From positions 1 to 33,701 of IMG/VR virus record IMGVR_UViG_3300046459_000148: 33,701 nt of DNA, one strand, 5' to 3'. The stretch comes from a virus. The position numbers and the translations under genes are program-made. The first letter of the stretch is position 1; each line of letters starts with the position of its first letter. Of this stretch, positions 16,223-23,311 are shown one piece after another. The notes under the pieces are model-generated. The model ran no database searches, had not been told where the DNA came from, and worked only from the letters and a program-made list of their open reading frames with translations.

Positions 16223-16305
16223 AGCCGACATTTTGGCCGTATGCCGCGATCGGCTTTTCCGTCCTGGCGATGGACGTCCTGTTTTTCCTTCACATCGCGC
16301 CATGA
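16219..16305 (+). CDS. Tiny membrane protein, 28 residues
   Basis: A 28-codon reading frame starts with ATGA overlap to the kinase stop and ends by overlapping the VRR-NUC start (ATGA). It encodes a single hydrophobic helix (FWPYAAIGFSVLAMDVLFFLHIA). The two-sided overlap argues that it is a real gene or at least a translational link between its neighbours. No function can be given. Confidence 0.5.
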   Translation: MKPTFWPYAAIGFSVLAMDVLFFLHIAP

Positions 16306-16649
16306 AAGAAAACGAAGTTACGGCGCGCTGCCGCATTGTCGCCGGTCGCATGCGGACCGTGCTTTTACGGAATCAAATCGGCCGTTACCAGGATTTGCGG
16401 TCCGGCCGATGGATTGCGTACGGCGTCGGCGGGAAGGGCGCCGGCGACTTTCTCGGATGGAAATCCGTCCTGATTACGCCGGACATGGTCGGAAAGACAA
16501 TCGCGCAATTCGTAAGCGCGGAATTCAAAGGCGACGGCGGGCGCGCGACGAAAGAGCAGGTCGCATTCCGCGACGCCGTCAACGCCGCCGGCGGTCGCGC
16601 TGGTATCGTCGCCAGCGAACGCGACATGGCCGAATTACTGAAGGATTGA
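16302..16649 (+). CDS. VRR-NUC domain nuclease
   Basis: The 115-residue protein has a central GWKSVLITPDMVGKTIAQFVSAEFKGDGGRATKEQ segment, where E and K form the ExK part of the nuclease core. It ends in AFRDAVNAAGGRAGIVASERDMAEL, the VRR-NUC pattern seen in small phage nucleases. Family members can cut branched or flap DNA and are suspected junction resolvases. The start overlaps the preceding small gene. It probably resolves replication or recombination intermediates; substrate is not shown by sequence. Confidence 0.82.
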   Translation: MKENEVTARCRIVAGRMRTVLLRNQIGRYQDLRSGRWIAYGVGGKGAGDFLGWKSVLITPDMVGKTIAQFVSAEFKGDGGRATKEQVAFRDAVNAAGGRAGIVASERDMAELLKD

Positions 16650-16653
16650 ACGC

Positions 16654-16863
16654 ATGTCCGTTACGACACAACTCGGCGACCTGACGGCGACTTATGACGG
16701 GCGCGCGGTCGAAATAGACGGGCCAGGAACGGCCGTTATGACAATGGACCTGGCCGGGAACGTTACGGCGGCGACGCTCGAGCCGGACGACCCGGCATAT
16801 CCGCGCATGGTCACGTACGGATTACGCGTCCTGGGATGGAACATCGTCCCGCCGTTCCTGTAA
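16654..16863 (+). CDS. Hypothetical protein, 69 residues
   Basis: A small beta-rich protein with no recognised domain starts 4 bases after the VRR-NUC stop and is therefore part of the same operon. It is acidic and ends GLRVLGWNIVPPFL. There is no clear ribosome site, so reading may be coupled. Confidence 0.55.
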   Translation: MSVTTQLGDLTATYDGRAVEIDGPGTAVMTMDLAGNVTAATLEPDDPAYPRMVTYGLRVLGWNIVPPFL

Positions 16864-16997
16864 ACAGGACGAAAGCTGGACATTTGTATCCTGACCGATT
16901 GGTTAAAATGTAATCAGCACACTTGATTTCGTAATGTCGTATGTACGGGTTCGCACCTATGGAAACGGCGCGACATTGGCGACATTGATTTTTCTGG
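16864..16997 (+). other. Gene-free segment, possible small RNA
   Basis: No convincing gene is present. The segment has a -10-like TAAAAT (16904-16909) without a good -35, a tandem copy of the 9-mer GCGACATTG (16970-16987), and then a strong terminator. A 25-codon frame (16934-17011) reads through but has no ribosome site. A small transcript ending at the terminator is possible. Confidence 0.3.
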
Positions 16998-17022
16998 ACC
17001 CGCTTGCATAGCGGGTTTTTTT
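16998..17022 (+). terminator. Rho-independent terminator
   Basis: ACCCGC-TTGCATA-GCGGGT is followed by six to seven T residues. It ends the helicase/SSB operon or the putative small transcript upstream. Confidence 0.88.
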
Positions 17023-17050
17023 ATGATCCAATCGCCAACGTCGGTACAGC

Positions 17051-17068
17051 CTTTTACAAAAGTAAAAG
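17051..17068. promoter_or_regulatory. Perfect 18-bp dyad upstream of 17101 gene
   Basis: CTTTTAC-AAAA-GTAAAAG has two perfect 7-base arms. It lies 32 bases before the ATG at 17101, where an operator would be expected. No clear -10/-35 pair could be fixed nearby. Confidence 0.4.
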
Positions 17069-17100
17069 CAACGCCGAAACAATTCCAACAGGGGAAAGCA

Positions 17101-17538
17101 ATGACGACGACCAAAAATACACCGTTCGACCTGGCCCGCGCGAAGGCCGGCGACCCGATTTACGCAGGCGAACGCGAACCGGCTGTATTCCTGATGCATG
17201 CGCCGGACGCAGATCCGCGCCAGCGCGTCGTCGTCCGCATTAAGGACCGAATTCGTCTTTTCAGCGAACAAGGAAAAGAGGCGCCGACGCGCGGCCGTCC
17301 GGTAATCCTGACGATGGGTCCGCGCATTGCCTATTTCAATTTGTACCAGGACGCGGACAACGAATGCATTGTCCACGGCCAGCGGTTCGAAACGCTGAAG
17401 GAAGCGGAGGAAGACGCCGCAACCAATCCGCGAAAAGGATTCGTCGCAACTGTCCCGGCCGAAGTCCCGATGACGCCGGCCGCGGCGCACGCACCGACGC
17501 CGGCGCCGACGCCGACGCCGGCACCTGCTACCGCCTGA
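17101..17538 (+). CDS. Hypothetical protein with Pro/Thr/Ala-rich tail
   Basis: The protein has 145 residues. The folded part (1-115) contains RVVVRIKDRIRLFSEQGKEAP and shows no family I recognise; the tail (about 122-145) is made of APTP repeats. The ATG at 17101 is preceded by a strong CAGGGGAAAG ribosome site, the same style as the early genes near 24-25 kb. An earlier in-frame ATG at 17023 would add 26 residues but lacks a ribosome site and lies at the preceding terminator. Function unknown. Confidence 0.7.
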   Translation: MTTTKNTPFDLARAKAGDPIYAGEREPAVFLMHAPDADPRQRVVVRIKDRIRLFSEQGKEAPTRGRPVILTMGPRIAYFNLYQDADNECIVHGQRFETLKEAEEDAATNPRKGFVATVPAEVPMTPAAAHAPTPAPTPTPAPATA

Positions 17539-17592
17539 TGACTGGGACGCCGGCGCCGCCGGCGCGACGAAGCTATGGAGCAAGCCGACACT

Positions 17593-18156
17593 ATGTCCGA
17601 CTTAATCGCCCGTCTAGAACGGGCTTTTTTTGCGCTGCGGAATCCGGCGCCGCCAGCACTGCCGGCACCCGATCGCCAGCCGGAAATCGACGAATTGCGC
17701 GCGAAGCTGGCGGCATCGATCGCGGAAGGCGAAGCAACCCTGGCCCGGCTGGTGGGCGCGGAAAGGGCGCTGGAACTGAATAAAAAGGCGCTGGCGTCCG
17801 CGAACGCCGATATCGAATCCCTGGGCGTCCGGACTGTCGAGTTAAGCCAGCAGGTCGCCGCGCTCGAGCAGGAACGCGACGAAGCGCGGCGCACGGTCGG
17901 CGACCGGGACGACCTGATCGAAACGCTACGGGCTGAAATCGACGCGGCGAACCAGGCGGACCAGGCGGCCGGAAGCGCTGGGCCGGATCCGGCGGCCGTC
18001 GACGCTGCGGCGCTCGAGGCACAAAAAGCGGTCGGCGGGTCGCTCGAGTATGTCGCCGCTGAACGCATGGTCGAATACGCGCGGAAGCTAGTCGCGCTGA
18101 TTCATTCGTCGCCGAATATTGTAGAGGGCACAGAGAATGCAACCCCGTCTGTATAG
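17593..18156 (+). CDS. Coiled-coil protein of unknown function
   Basis: The 187-residue product has an N-terminal MSDLIARLERAFFAL helix, a Pro/Ala-rich linker, and a long coiled coil (about 30-125) with heptad Leu/Ala and many Glu/Arg. A helix (AAERMVEYARKLVALIHSS) lies near the end. I favour ATG 17593, with GGAG 12 bases upstream; ATG 17575 would add six residues. A strong terminator hairpin overlaps codons 6-13, so read-through must occur for expression. Similar proteins are unknown to me. Confidence 0.65.
   Translation: MSDLIARLERAFFALRNPAPPALPAPDRQPEIDELRAKLAASIAEGEATLARLVGAERALELNKKALASANADIESLGVRTVELSQQVAALEQERDEARRTVGDRDDLIETLRAEIDAANQADQAAGSAGPDPAAVDAAALEAQKAVGGSLEYVAAERMVEYARKLVALIHSSPNIVEGTENATPSV
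17608..17631 (+). terminator. Terminator inside the 5' end of the coiled-coil gene
   Basis: GCCCGT-CTAGA-ACGGGC followed by seven T is a textbook rho-independent terminator. It lies within the first 13 codons of the gene at 17593 and encodes ARLERAFF. It may act as an attenuator between 17101 and the downstream gene. Confidence 0.8.
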
Positions 18157-18190
18157 TATTGAAGGCGCACACAGCGCGCGAGGACCAGCC

Positions 18191-18649
18191 ATGCGACCGA
18201 AAACTAAAACGCCGTACGCGATCCCGGTCGGCTATGTCGCGCTGCCGGTCGAACCGACGCGCGAAATCATCGAAGCTTTCGAGGCCGCACAGCCGGGCGG
18301 ATTCCTATCGCTGAAGGGTTACGCCGCGCTGGTCAAGACCGCGCGCGACACGTTCGACCCGGAAGCGGACGACCAGGCGCTGGACCCGGCCGCGATCGCC
18401 GCGACAATTCCGCGTCTGACGCTGACGCAAGCGCGCACCGCGGCGGCGTTCTATGCCGGCCTGGCGCTTCGCGACATGCAGGAACTGTTACCCGTCATCC
18501 AGGGCACGACGCCGGCCAGCGCGGCGGCCGTCAAGCGCGCGCGGGATAAACTCCTGGCGTCTGTCGTCGAACACGCCGACGATATCGTCGAAGCATTGCG
18601 CGCGGCGGCGACGACATTAGAAACTGCAAATGACGACGTCGCCGGTTGA
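18191..18649 (+). CDS. Hypothetical protein, mostly helical
   Basis: The protein has 152 residues, with no domain I recognise. It begins MRPKTKTPYAIPVGYVALPVEPT, and the remainder is Ala-rich helices. The ATG at 18191 has AGGA 6 bases upstream; an ATG at 18137 lies inside the preceding gene. The stop TGA is embedded in the -35 (TTGACG) of the next promoter, so the two are packed tightly. Confidence 0.65.
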   Translation: MRPKTKTPYAIPVGYVALPVEPTREIIEAFEAAQPGGFLSLKGYAALVKTARDTFDPEADDQALDPAAIAATIPRLTLTQARTAAAFYAGLALRDMQELLPVIQGTTPASAAAVKRARDKLLASVVEHADDIVEALRAAATTLETANDDVAG

Positions 18650-18674
18650 CGTACTAAAAACGTTTTAGTACCAT
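18646..18674 (+). promoter_or_regulatory. Early promoter P1 with palindromic operator
   Basis: TTGACG, a 17-base spacer and TACCAT form a promoter. The spacer holds ACTAAAA-ACG-TTTTAGT, and the dyad extends to 9-base arms (18651-18671). The same arrangement occurs at 23962 and 24933. A protein on this dyad would sit between -35 and -10 and block or remodel the promoter. Confidence 0.8.
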
Positions 18675-18703
18675 GCAATCCTCAAACAAAAAAGGGGATT
18701 GCA

Positions 18704-18916
18704 ATGTCGACCGTCGCTCAGATCCAAACCGCTACACCTGTCGCAATCCCGAACGCCGGCGCCGTCAACACGCGCCGGCGTTTGCATATCGGCGCGCGTT
18801 TGCGCTGCACCTGGACGAAAGTCCGTTACAACAAATGGGCGCAACATCTTGCCATTTGGACGACCGCCGGCGCGATCGCGGTTTTCTATGGCTGGCTGGC
18901 GGCGTCCGGCTTCTGA
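18704..18916 (+). CDS. Small membrane protein, early
   Basis: The 70-residue protein has a polar, Thr/Ala-rich N-terminal half with a basic patch (NTRRRLHIGARLR). A single membrane segment follows (LAIWTTAGAIAVFYGWLAASGF). It is the first gene after promoter P1 and has an AAAGGGGATT ribosome site. It could target the host envelope or an early host function; the sequence does not say which. Confidence 0.65.
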   Translation: MSTVAQIQTATPVAIPNAGAVNTRRRLHIGARLRCTWTKVRYNKWAQHLAIWTTAGAIAVFYGWLAASGF

Positions 18917-18923
18917 TTCCGCT

Positions 18924-19139
18924 ATGAACAATCAACCGATGACGGGCGACGAATTGCGCGACGCGCAAGACGCGCTGGACATGGATAACAAGCGTTTCAC
19001 GGACGTTTTCGGCGTAAGCGAAGCGACGCTGTGCAATTGGAAGGCGGACCGGACGAAGGTCCCGGCCGCGGTCGCAATTGCATTGCGTCTTATGATCGCG
19101 ACCGGCGACAACGGCGCGACAGGATCAAAGGCGAAATGA
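18924..19139 (+). CDS. Helix-turn-helix protein (XRE-like)
   Basis: The 71-residue product contains LDMDNKRFTDVFGVSEATLCNWKADRTKVPAAVAIALRLM, a classical HTH with the GVSEATLCNW recognition helix, like small transcriptional regulators or antitoxin DNA-binding domains. It lies in the P1 unit, and its stop overlaps the primase start (ATGA). It is a candidate repressor for the ACTAAAA-N3-TTTTAGT promoters (autoregulation), but this is inference. Confidence 0.75.
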   Translation: MNNQPMTGDELRDAQDALDMDNKRFTDVFGVSEATLCNWKADRTKVPAAVAIALRLMIATGDNGATGSKAK

Positions 19140-21913
19140 CGGAATCGGCGAAGCAATATCCAATGTCGACATGGGCGCGCGCCTATGTCGAAAAATACGG
19201 CCTGTCCGTGTTGCCGTTGCGGCCGAAGACAAAACGACCGTACGCCGACAACTGGGCGAAAAACCCGGACGCCTGGCTGACGGACGCGCAAGCGGCGCAC
19301 GCGCATTACACCAGCAGTCCCGCGGACAATATCGGCGTCGTCCTGGGTCATCCTGGCGGACTGTGTAGCCTGGACATTGACGACGAAGAAAGCGCGCGCC
19401 TGATATTCGCGGAATTCGGCGTCGACCTGGACGACCTGATCGCGAACAATCCGACGATCGTCGGCGCGTCCGGCGGGTTCCGGATCGAATTCCGCGTCCC
19501 GGAAGGGGCGAACCTGACGACGCACGCGCTGGCCTGGCCGACGCAGGACGACCCGAAAAAGCGCTTTACCGTTTTCGAATTCCGCGGCGCCGGCGGCCAG
19601 GACGTTTTCCCGCCGTCGATTCACCCCGACACACTGCGGCCGTACACCTGGCGGACGTCGCCGAAGGACAAGCCGTTCCAGGACCTGCCCGAAGACTTGC
19701 TGTACGCCTGGCAAGGCTGGGACGAAGGGTTCAAGCGCCTTTGCCTCGAGGTCTGTCCCTGGGCGCCGGAACTGACGTACACGGTCCCGCCGGCGAACAA
19801 TGGTCCGGTCGGCGACGGCACGGACACGAAAAGCGTAATCGTCCGCTTCAACGCCGCGCACTCGGTCGCGGAAATGCTCGAGCGCTTCGGATACCAGCAG
19901 CGCGGAAAGCTTTTCCTTTATCCGGGAAGCAAGACGAAGATTCCCGGCGTCCGGATCCTGGACGGGAATCGCGCCTGGTCGCACCACGGAAGCGACCCGA
20001 TGAACGGCACGGAACGCGGCGGCAAGCCGATTAATCCGTTCGACTTGTTCTGTTTTTACGATCACGGCGACAACGTCCCGCGCGCGGTTCGCGCGGCGGC
20101 GCAAGTCCTGGGGATCGCGCACAAGACCAAAGCGGAAAAGGCGGCCGGCCGCTCGAGCGCACCGACGGCGCCGACGTTGCGCGACGGCGAACACCTGGAC
20201 GAAGAAACGGGCGAAATCGCGCCGGCACCGGCGGCGCCCGTCGCGGTTAAATCGACGGTCACGCGCGCCGAACCCGCGGCGCCGGCGTTCGCGGATCCGC
20301 GCCTGCAGTACATGAAATTTCGGCCGCTCGGATACAACAGCGGAACGTATTACTACATGGCGAGCGGGACGCAGCAAATTACCGCGCTGACGGCGTCGCA
20401 ACACTCGAAAGCGAATCTGATCCAGCTTGCGCGCCTGGCCGAATGGGATAAGCATTTCAAGCCGGGCGGGGCGAAGTCCGTCGACTGGGACGACGCGATG
20501 GATACGCTGATGCGCGAATGCGAGTATCGCGGCGTTTTCGATGTTTCGATGCTTCGCGGTCGCGGCGTCTGGTATGACGACGGCCGGATCATGGTTCACC
20601 TGGGCGACCGCGTCCTGGTCGACGGATCCGCGAATCTGCCGGGCCGGGTCGACTCGCGTTATATCTACGAAGCGAAAATCCCGATGCGCGCCAGCGTCGA
20701 CGACCCGCTGACGGCGACGGAAGCGAAGCGGTACGCCGACCTAATCGCAATGGCGGCCTGGGAAAAGCCGCTATCGGCGTCGCTGTGCGCCGGCTGGGCG
20801 GTCGTCGCGCATATCGGCGGCGTCCTGAACTGGCGTCCGCATATTTGGATCATCGGTCGCCGCGGATCCGGGAAAACGCACGTCATGGCGAACATGGTCC
20901 GGCCGGTCATGGGGGATAACGTCCTGCACGTCCAGGGCCACACCAGCGAAGCCGGGATCCGCCAGGACCTGGGCGTCGATTCGCTTCCGGTCCTATTCGA
21001 CGAAGCGGAAGGCGAAGACGCGAAGGCGAACGACCGCCTACAGTCCGTCCTGGCGCTGGTCCGCCAGTCGTCTAGCGAAACCGGCGGGAAAATGCTGAAG
21101 GGCACGACGGCCGGAAAATCGATGCAATTCCAGATCCGGTCCTGTTTCGCGTTTTCGTCGATCACGGCGAACCTGATGCAGCAGTCCGACAAGTCGCGCG
21201 TAACAATCCTCGAGCTAAACCAGGACTATTCGCGCCACGAATTCCAGGCGATCGTCGACGCACAGATCGCGCTTTTGACTGACGACTACGTCCAGCGCTT
21301 CTACGCTCGAGCGCTCGCAATGGCGCCGACGATTCGGAAAAACGCGATCGCATTCGCCGGCGCCGCGGCGACTGCGCTCGGCGAGCAGCGCGCCGGCGAC
21401 CAGCTAGGCGCATTGCTGGCCGGCGCCTATTCGCTCGAGTCCGACGACGAACTGACGGCCGAACAAGCGCGCGCCTGGGTCGAATCGCGCGACTGGTCGG
21501 AACAGCGCGACGAAGCGCGGGGCCAATCGGACGAACAAGCTTGCTGGTCCTACCTGCTACAGCAACGCCTGGCCGTCCAGACGGATCACGGCCGCGAAGA
21601 CCTGCCCGTCGGCGTCTTGCTGGATATCGCGACCGGGAAGTCGAACCGCGGGACCGGCGTCGACCGCCAGCGCGCAGAGGAAATTCTTATGCGCACCGGC
21701 TTTAAGGTTATGCCTGATGAAACGACGGTCGCCGTATCGAATGGCGCCGTCGACATTAAGAAAATGCTCGAGGGGAAACCCTGGGGCGCCGATTGGGGCC
21801 GCGTGCTTAAGCGTTTGCCAGGCGCGGCGCCGTCTTCGGGCATGGTGTATTTCGGGTTCAAGGGAAGCGAAAAGCGCGCGACGCTGGTCCCAATTACTGA
21901 CGCAGAGGAATGA
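19136..21913 (+). CDS. Primase-polymerase / helicase fusion
   Basis: The 925-residue protein has an N-terminal archaeo-eukaryotic primase (prim-pol) domain. It contains LPLRPKTKRPY, the acidic DIDDEESA (about 80-87), and FEFRGAGGQDVFPPSIHP. A linker follows, and then an AAA+/SF3-like helicase with Walker A IGRRGSGKT (about 572-580) and Walker B LPVLFDEAEG (about 616). This combines priming and unwinding for phage DNA replication. The ATG overlaps the HTH gene stop; an upstream start would lie inside that gene. The candidate origin lies about 1 kb downstream. Confidence 0.88.
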   Translation: MTESAKQYPMSTWARAYVEKYGLSVLPLRPKTKRPYADNWAKNPDAWLTDAQAAHAHYTSSPADNIGVVLGHPGGLCSLDIDDEESARLIFAEFGVDLDDLIANNPTIVGASGGFRIEFRVPEGANLTTHALAWPTQDDPKKRFTVFEFRGAGGQDVFPPSIHPDTLRPYTWRTSPKDKPFQDLPEDLLYAWQGWDEGFKRLCLEVCPWAPELTYTVPPANNGPVGDGTDTKSVIVRFNAAHSVAEMLERFGYQQRGKLFLYPGSKTKIPGVRILDGNRAWSHHGSDPMNGTERGGKPINPFDLFCFYDHGDNVPRAVRAAAQVLGIAHKTKAEKAAGRSSAPTAPTLRDGEHLDEETGEIAPAPAAPVAVKSTVTRAEPAAPAFADPRLQYMKFRPLGYNSGTYYYMASGTQQITALTASQHSKANLIQLARLAEWDKHFKPGGAKSVDWDDAMDTLMRECEYRGVFDVSMLRGRGVWYDDGRIMVHLGDRVLVDGSANLPGRVDSRYIYEAKIPMRASVDDPLTATEAKRYADLIAMAAWEKPLSASLCAGWAVVAHIGGVLNWRPHIWIIGRRGSGKTHVMANMVRPVMGDNVLHVQGHTSEAGIRQDLGVDSLPVLFDEAEGEDAKANDRLQSVLALVRQSSSETGGKMLKGTTAGKSMQFQIRSCFAFSSITANLMQQSDKSRVTILELNQDYSRHEFQAIVDAQIALLTDDYVQRFYARALAMAPTIRKNAIAFAGAAATALGEQRAGDQLGALLAGAYSLESDDELTAEQARAWVESRDWSEQRDEARGQSDEQACWSYLLQQRLAVQTDHGREDLPVGVLLDIATGKSNRGTGVDRQRAEEILMRTGFKVMPDETTVAVSNGAVDIKKMLEGKPWGADWGRVLKRLPGAAPSSGMVYFGFKGSEKRATLVPITDAEE

Positions 21914-22158
21914 TGACAAACCAGGAAAACGACCGCGGCGAATGCCGCTCGAGTTATTGCGAATGTCTGCCGGGCCAATGCGCCGGCGGACGCGTCGACA
22001 AGCGCGAAGACGAAGCGGCGCGGATCCGCGCGGCCGGCATGTCGGCGACCGACATACGGTTAATGCAACTGCACGACGAAATAAAGGCGTTTCTGAGCAA
22101 ACGCGACCAGGGGCGCGTCATGGGCGCCGTACGTCGGATCATGCTCGAGCGGACATAG
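21910..22158 (+). CDS. Small Cys-rich protein after primase
   Basis: The 82-residue protein has an N-terminal Cys cluster (CRSSYCECLPGQC, about residues 12-24) that could bind metal, and a helical C-terminal half. Two ATGs (21910, 21913) are possible; GAGG lies just upstream. Its position suggests a replication accessory role. It ends the P1 unit, followed by a terminator. Confidence 0.6.
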   Translation: MMTNQENDRGECRSSYCECLPGQCAGGRVDKREDEAARIRAAGMSATDIRLMQLHDEIKAFLSKRDQGRVMGAVRRIMLERT

Positions 22159-22187
22159 GCCGATCGACGGACCCGCCAGAAACGACT

Positions 22188-22210
22188 AGGCCCGCGTATG
22201 CGGGCCTTTT
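22188..22210 (+). terminator. Rho-independent terminator of P1 unit
   Basis: AGGCCCGC-GTAT-GCGGGCCT pairs in an 8-bp stem followed by a short T-run. It ends the P1 unit, and its T-run abuts the end of the leftward gene at 22214. Confidence 0.85.
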
Positions 22211-22213
22211 GCG

Positions 22214-22798
22214 TTAAACCGGGTCGTCGGCATCGTCCAGCAGCGGGAAGGACGCCTGGGGCGGTTCTAGCCCGTTTGCGATCGATTCCGCGCTATCGCC
22301 GACCAGGGCGCCGCGGATTTGGCCCAACTGTGCGGCGTATAGGGCGCGCTGGGCGCCTTCCGGATGGATTTCCGCTATGCCGGCCAGCTTGTCGAGCGCG
22401 AACCGCGTATCGCCCGTTTTGAGGGTCGCGTTAAGCAAATCCTCGAGCGGGACGAATTCGTCGCCGTGCATGTCGACGAAGACCCGCACGTCGTCGACCT
22501 GGCGGACGGGTTTCGCGCCGACCGACCGAATCACGCGCCGGCCGGCCGCGACCGTCGCGCCGTCCGCGCGCGCGCCGTCCGTGCGCCAGCATCGCGTTAC
22601 ACCGTCCGCACCGCGGCGGACCGCGAACGTCATTCCATGCCGGCGACCGTACGCGTAAGCCGCGACCCGCAAGGCGTCGACGCTTTCCGGCGGGACGACG
22701 AAAGACGTCTGGGGTTCCATCAAAGCAAACGGCCAGGTCGAACGCTTGCCAGTCGACGGACCTATTGGAAACGGCACATTCTTATCGATAGGAATCAT
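22214..22798 (-). CDS. Leftward phage protein with IPIDKNVP N-terminus
   Basis: The 194-residue protein begins MIPIDKNVPFPIGPSTGKRSTWPFALMEP, followed by SFVVPPESVDALRVAAYAYGRRHGMTFAVR and VTRCWRTDG. This pattern is common in small phage proteins of unknown role, often near replication or regulatory genes. The C-terminal half (EFVPLEDLLNATLKTGDTRFALDKL onward) is helical and unfamiliar. It is the only minus-strand gene in this region and reads away from the candidate origin, so its promoter must lie in the repeat-rich segment. The ATG has GAGAA upstream. Confidence 0.7.
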   Translation of the reverse strand: MIPIDKNVPFPIGPSTGKRSTWPFALMEPQTSFVVPPESVDALRVAAYAYGRRHGMTFAVRRGADGVTRCWRTDGARADGATVAAGRRVIRSVGAKPVRQVDDVRVFVDMHGDEFVPLEDLLNATLKTGDTRFALDKLAGIAEIHPEGAQRALYAAQLGQIRGALVGDSAESIANGLEPPQASFPLLDDADDPV

Positions 22799-22896
22799 AT
22801 GTTCTCACACACGTTAATGACAGGCACGATCATAAACGACACATAGGCCGCACACAAGAAACGACGACGGTCCGGTCCTAACGCATGCATTTGTAT

Positions 22897-22932
22897 ATGC
22901 TAAAACACATGCTAAAACACATGCAGGCGCAC
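22897..22932. repeat. Tandem 12-bp repeats
   Basis: ATGCTAAAACAC occurs twice in direct tandem and is followed by a half-match ATGCAGGCGCAC. The CTAAAA core resembles half of the early operator. It forms the left edge of the candidate origin. Confidence 0.75.
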
Positions 22933-22949
22933 ATAAAACGACACACATT

Positions 22950-23216
22950 TCCGAAAGTATCGTAAGGAACTATCAGGACGCTTTCGGGAAATGATAGTAA
23001 AAAGTCCTTTAGAATCAGGCGACTATCAGAACTATCGGAACTATCACCGCGTCACAGACAGCTATAAACAGACAGAAAGAGCTATCACACACAATCTCTC
23101 TCTCTCTTAATCTTTATCTATAAAAAGATAGTTATATTGATAGAAACCTTATCCAGTAAGGCTTTGACCGTCTATCGCAAGGGTTTTGTAAGTGATAGAA
23201 ACGCCGCTATCGATAG
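22950..23216. other. Candidate replication origin with CTATCA/TGATAG elements
   Basis: CTATCA or CTATCG occurs at 22970, 23023, 23032, 23041, 23082, 23172 and 23207, and TGATAG at 22992, 23138 and 23193. The copies at 23023, 23032 and 23041 are exactly 9 bases apart. A CCGAAAG...CTTTCGG dyad spans 22951-22987, and an AT-rich, pyrimidine-rich stretch lies near 23093-23140. The clustered iteron-like elements next to a primase gene and in a gene-free gap (22799-23311) fit an origin, though regulatory use is possible. Confidence 0.55.
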
Positions 23217-23311
23217 CTGAAATCCAATAGCGTCCGATGACCGTCGCCAATCTGCCGGGCCAGATTGACGGCGCCGACGGTACAATTTGCGCAATCACTA
23301 GGGACAATCGC

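Noticed and set aside
16880-16975. tRNA-like sequence around GGGTTCGCACC
   Set aside because: A T-loop-like string is present, but the stems do not pair and no acceptor or anticodon stem could be built.
18932-20599. Long minus-strand open frame opposite the primase gene
   Set aside because: It overlaps a clear primase/helicase gene with catalytic motifs, and shows only the Arg-rich composition of a shadow.
22364-22846. Rightward open frame opposite the 22214-22798 gene
   Set aside because: The leftward product has a conserved IPIDKNVP start and a ribosome site; the rightward frame has neither.
22897-22932. Short tandem repeats as a CRISPR array
   Set aside because: The repeats are directly adjacent without unique spacers and only two and a half copies exist; no cas genes are present.
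23258-23290. Promoter TTGACG...TACAAT upstream of 23312
   Set aside because: The hexamers look good but are only 10 bases apart, far from the 16-18 needed.
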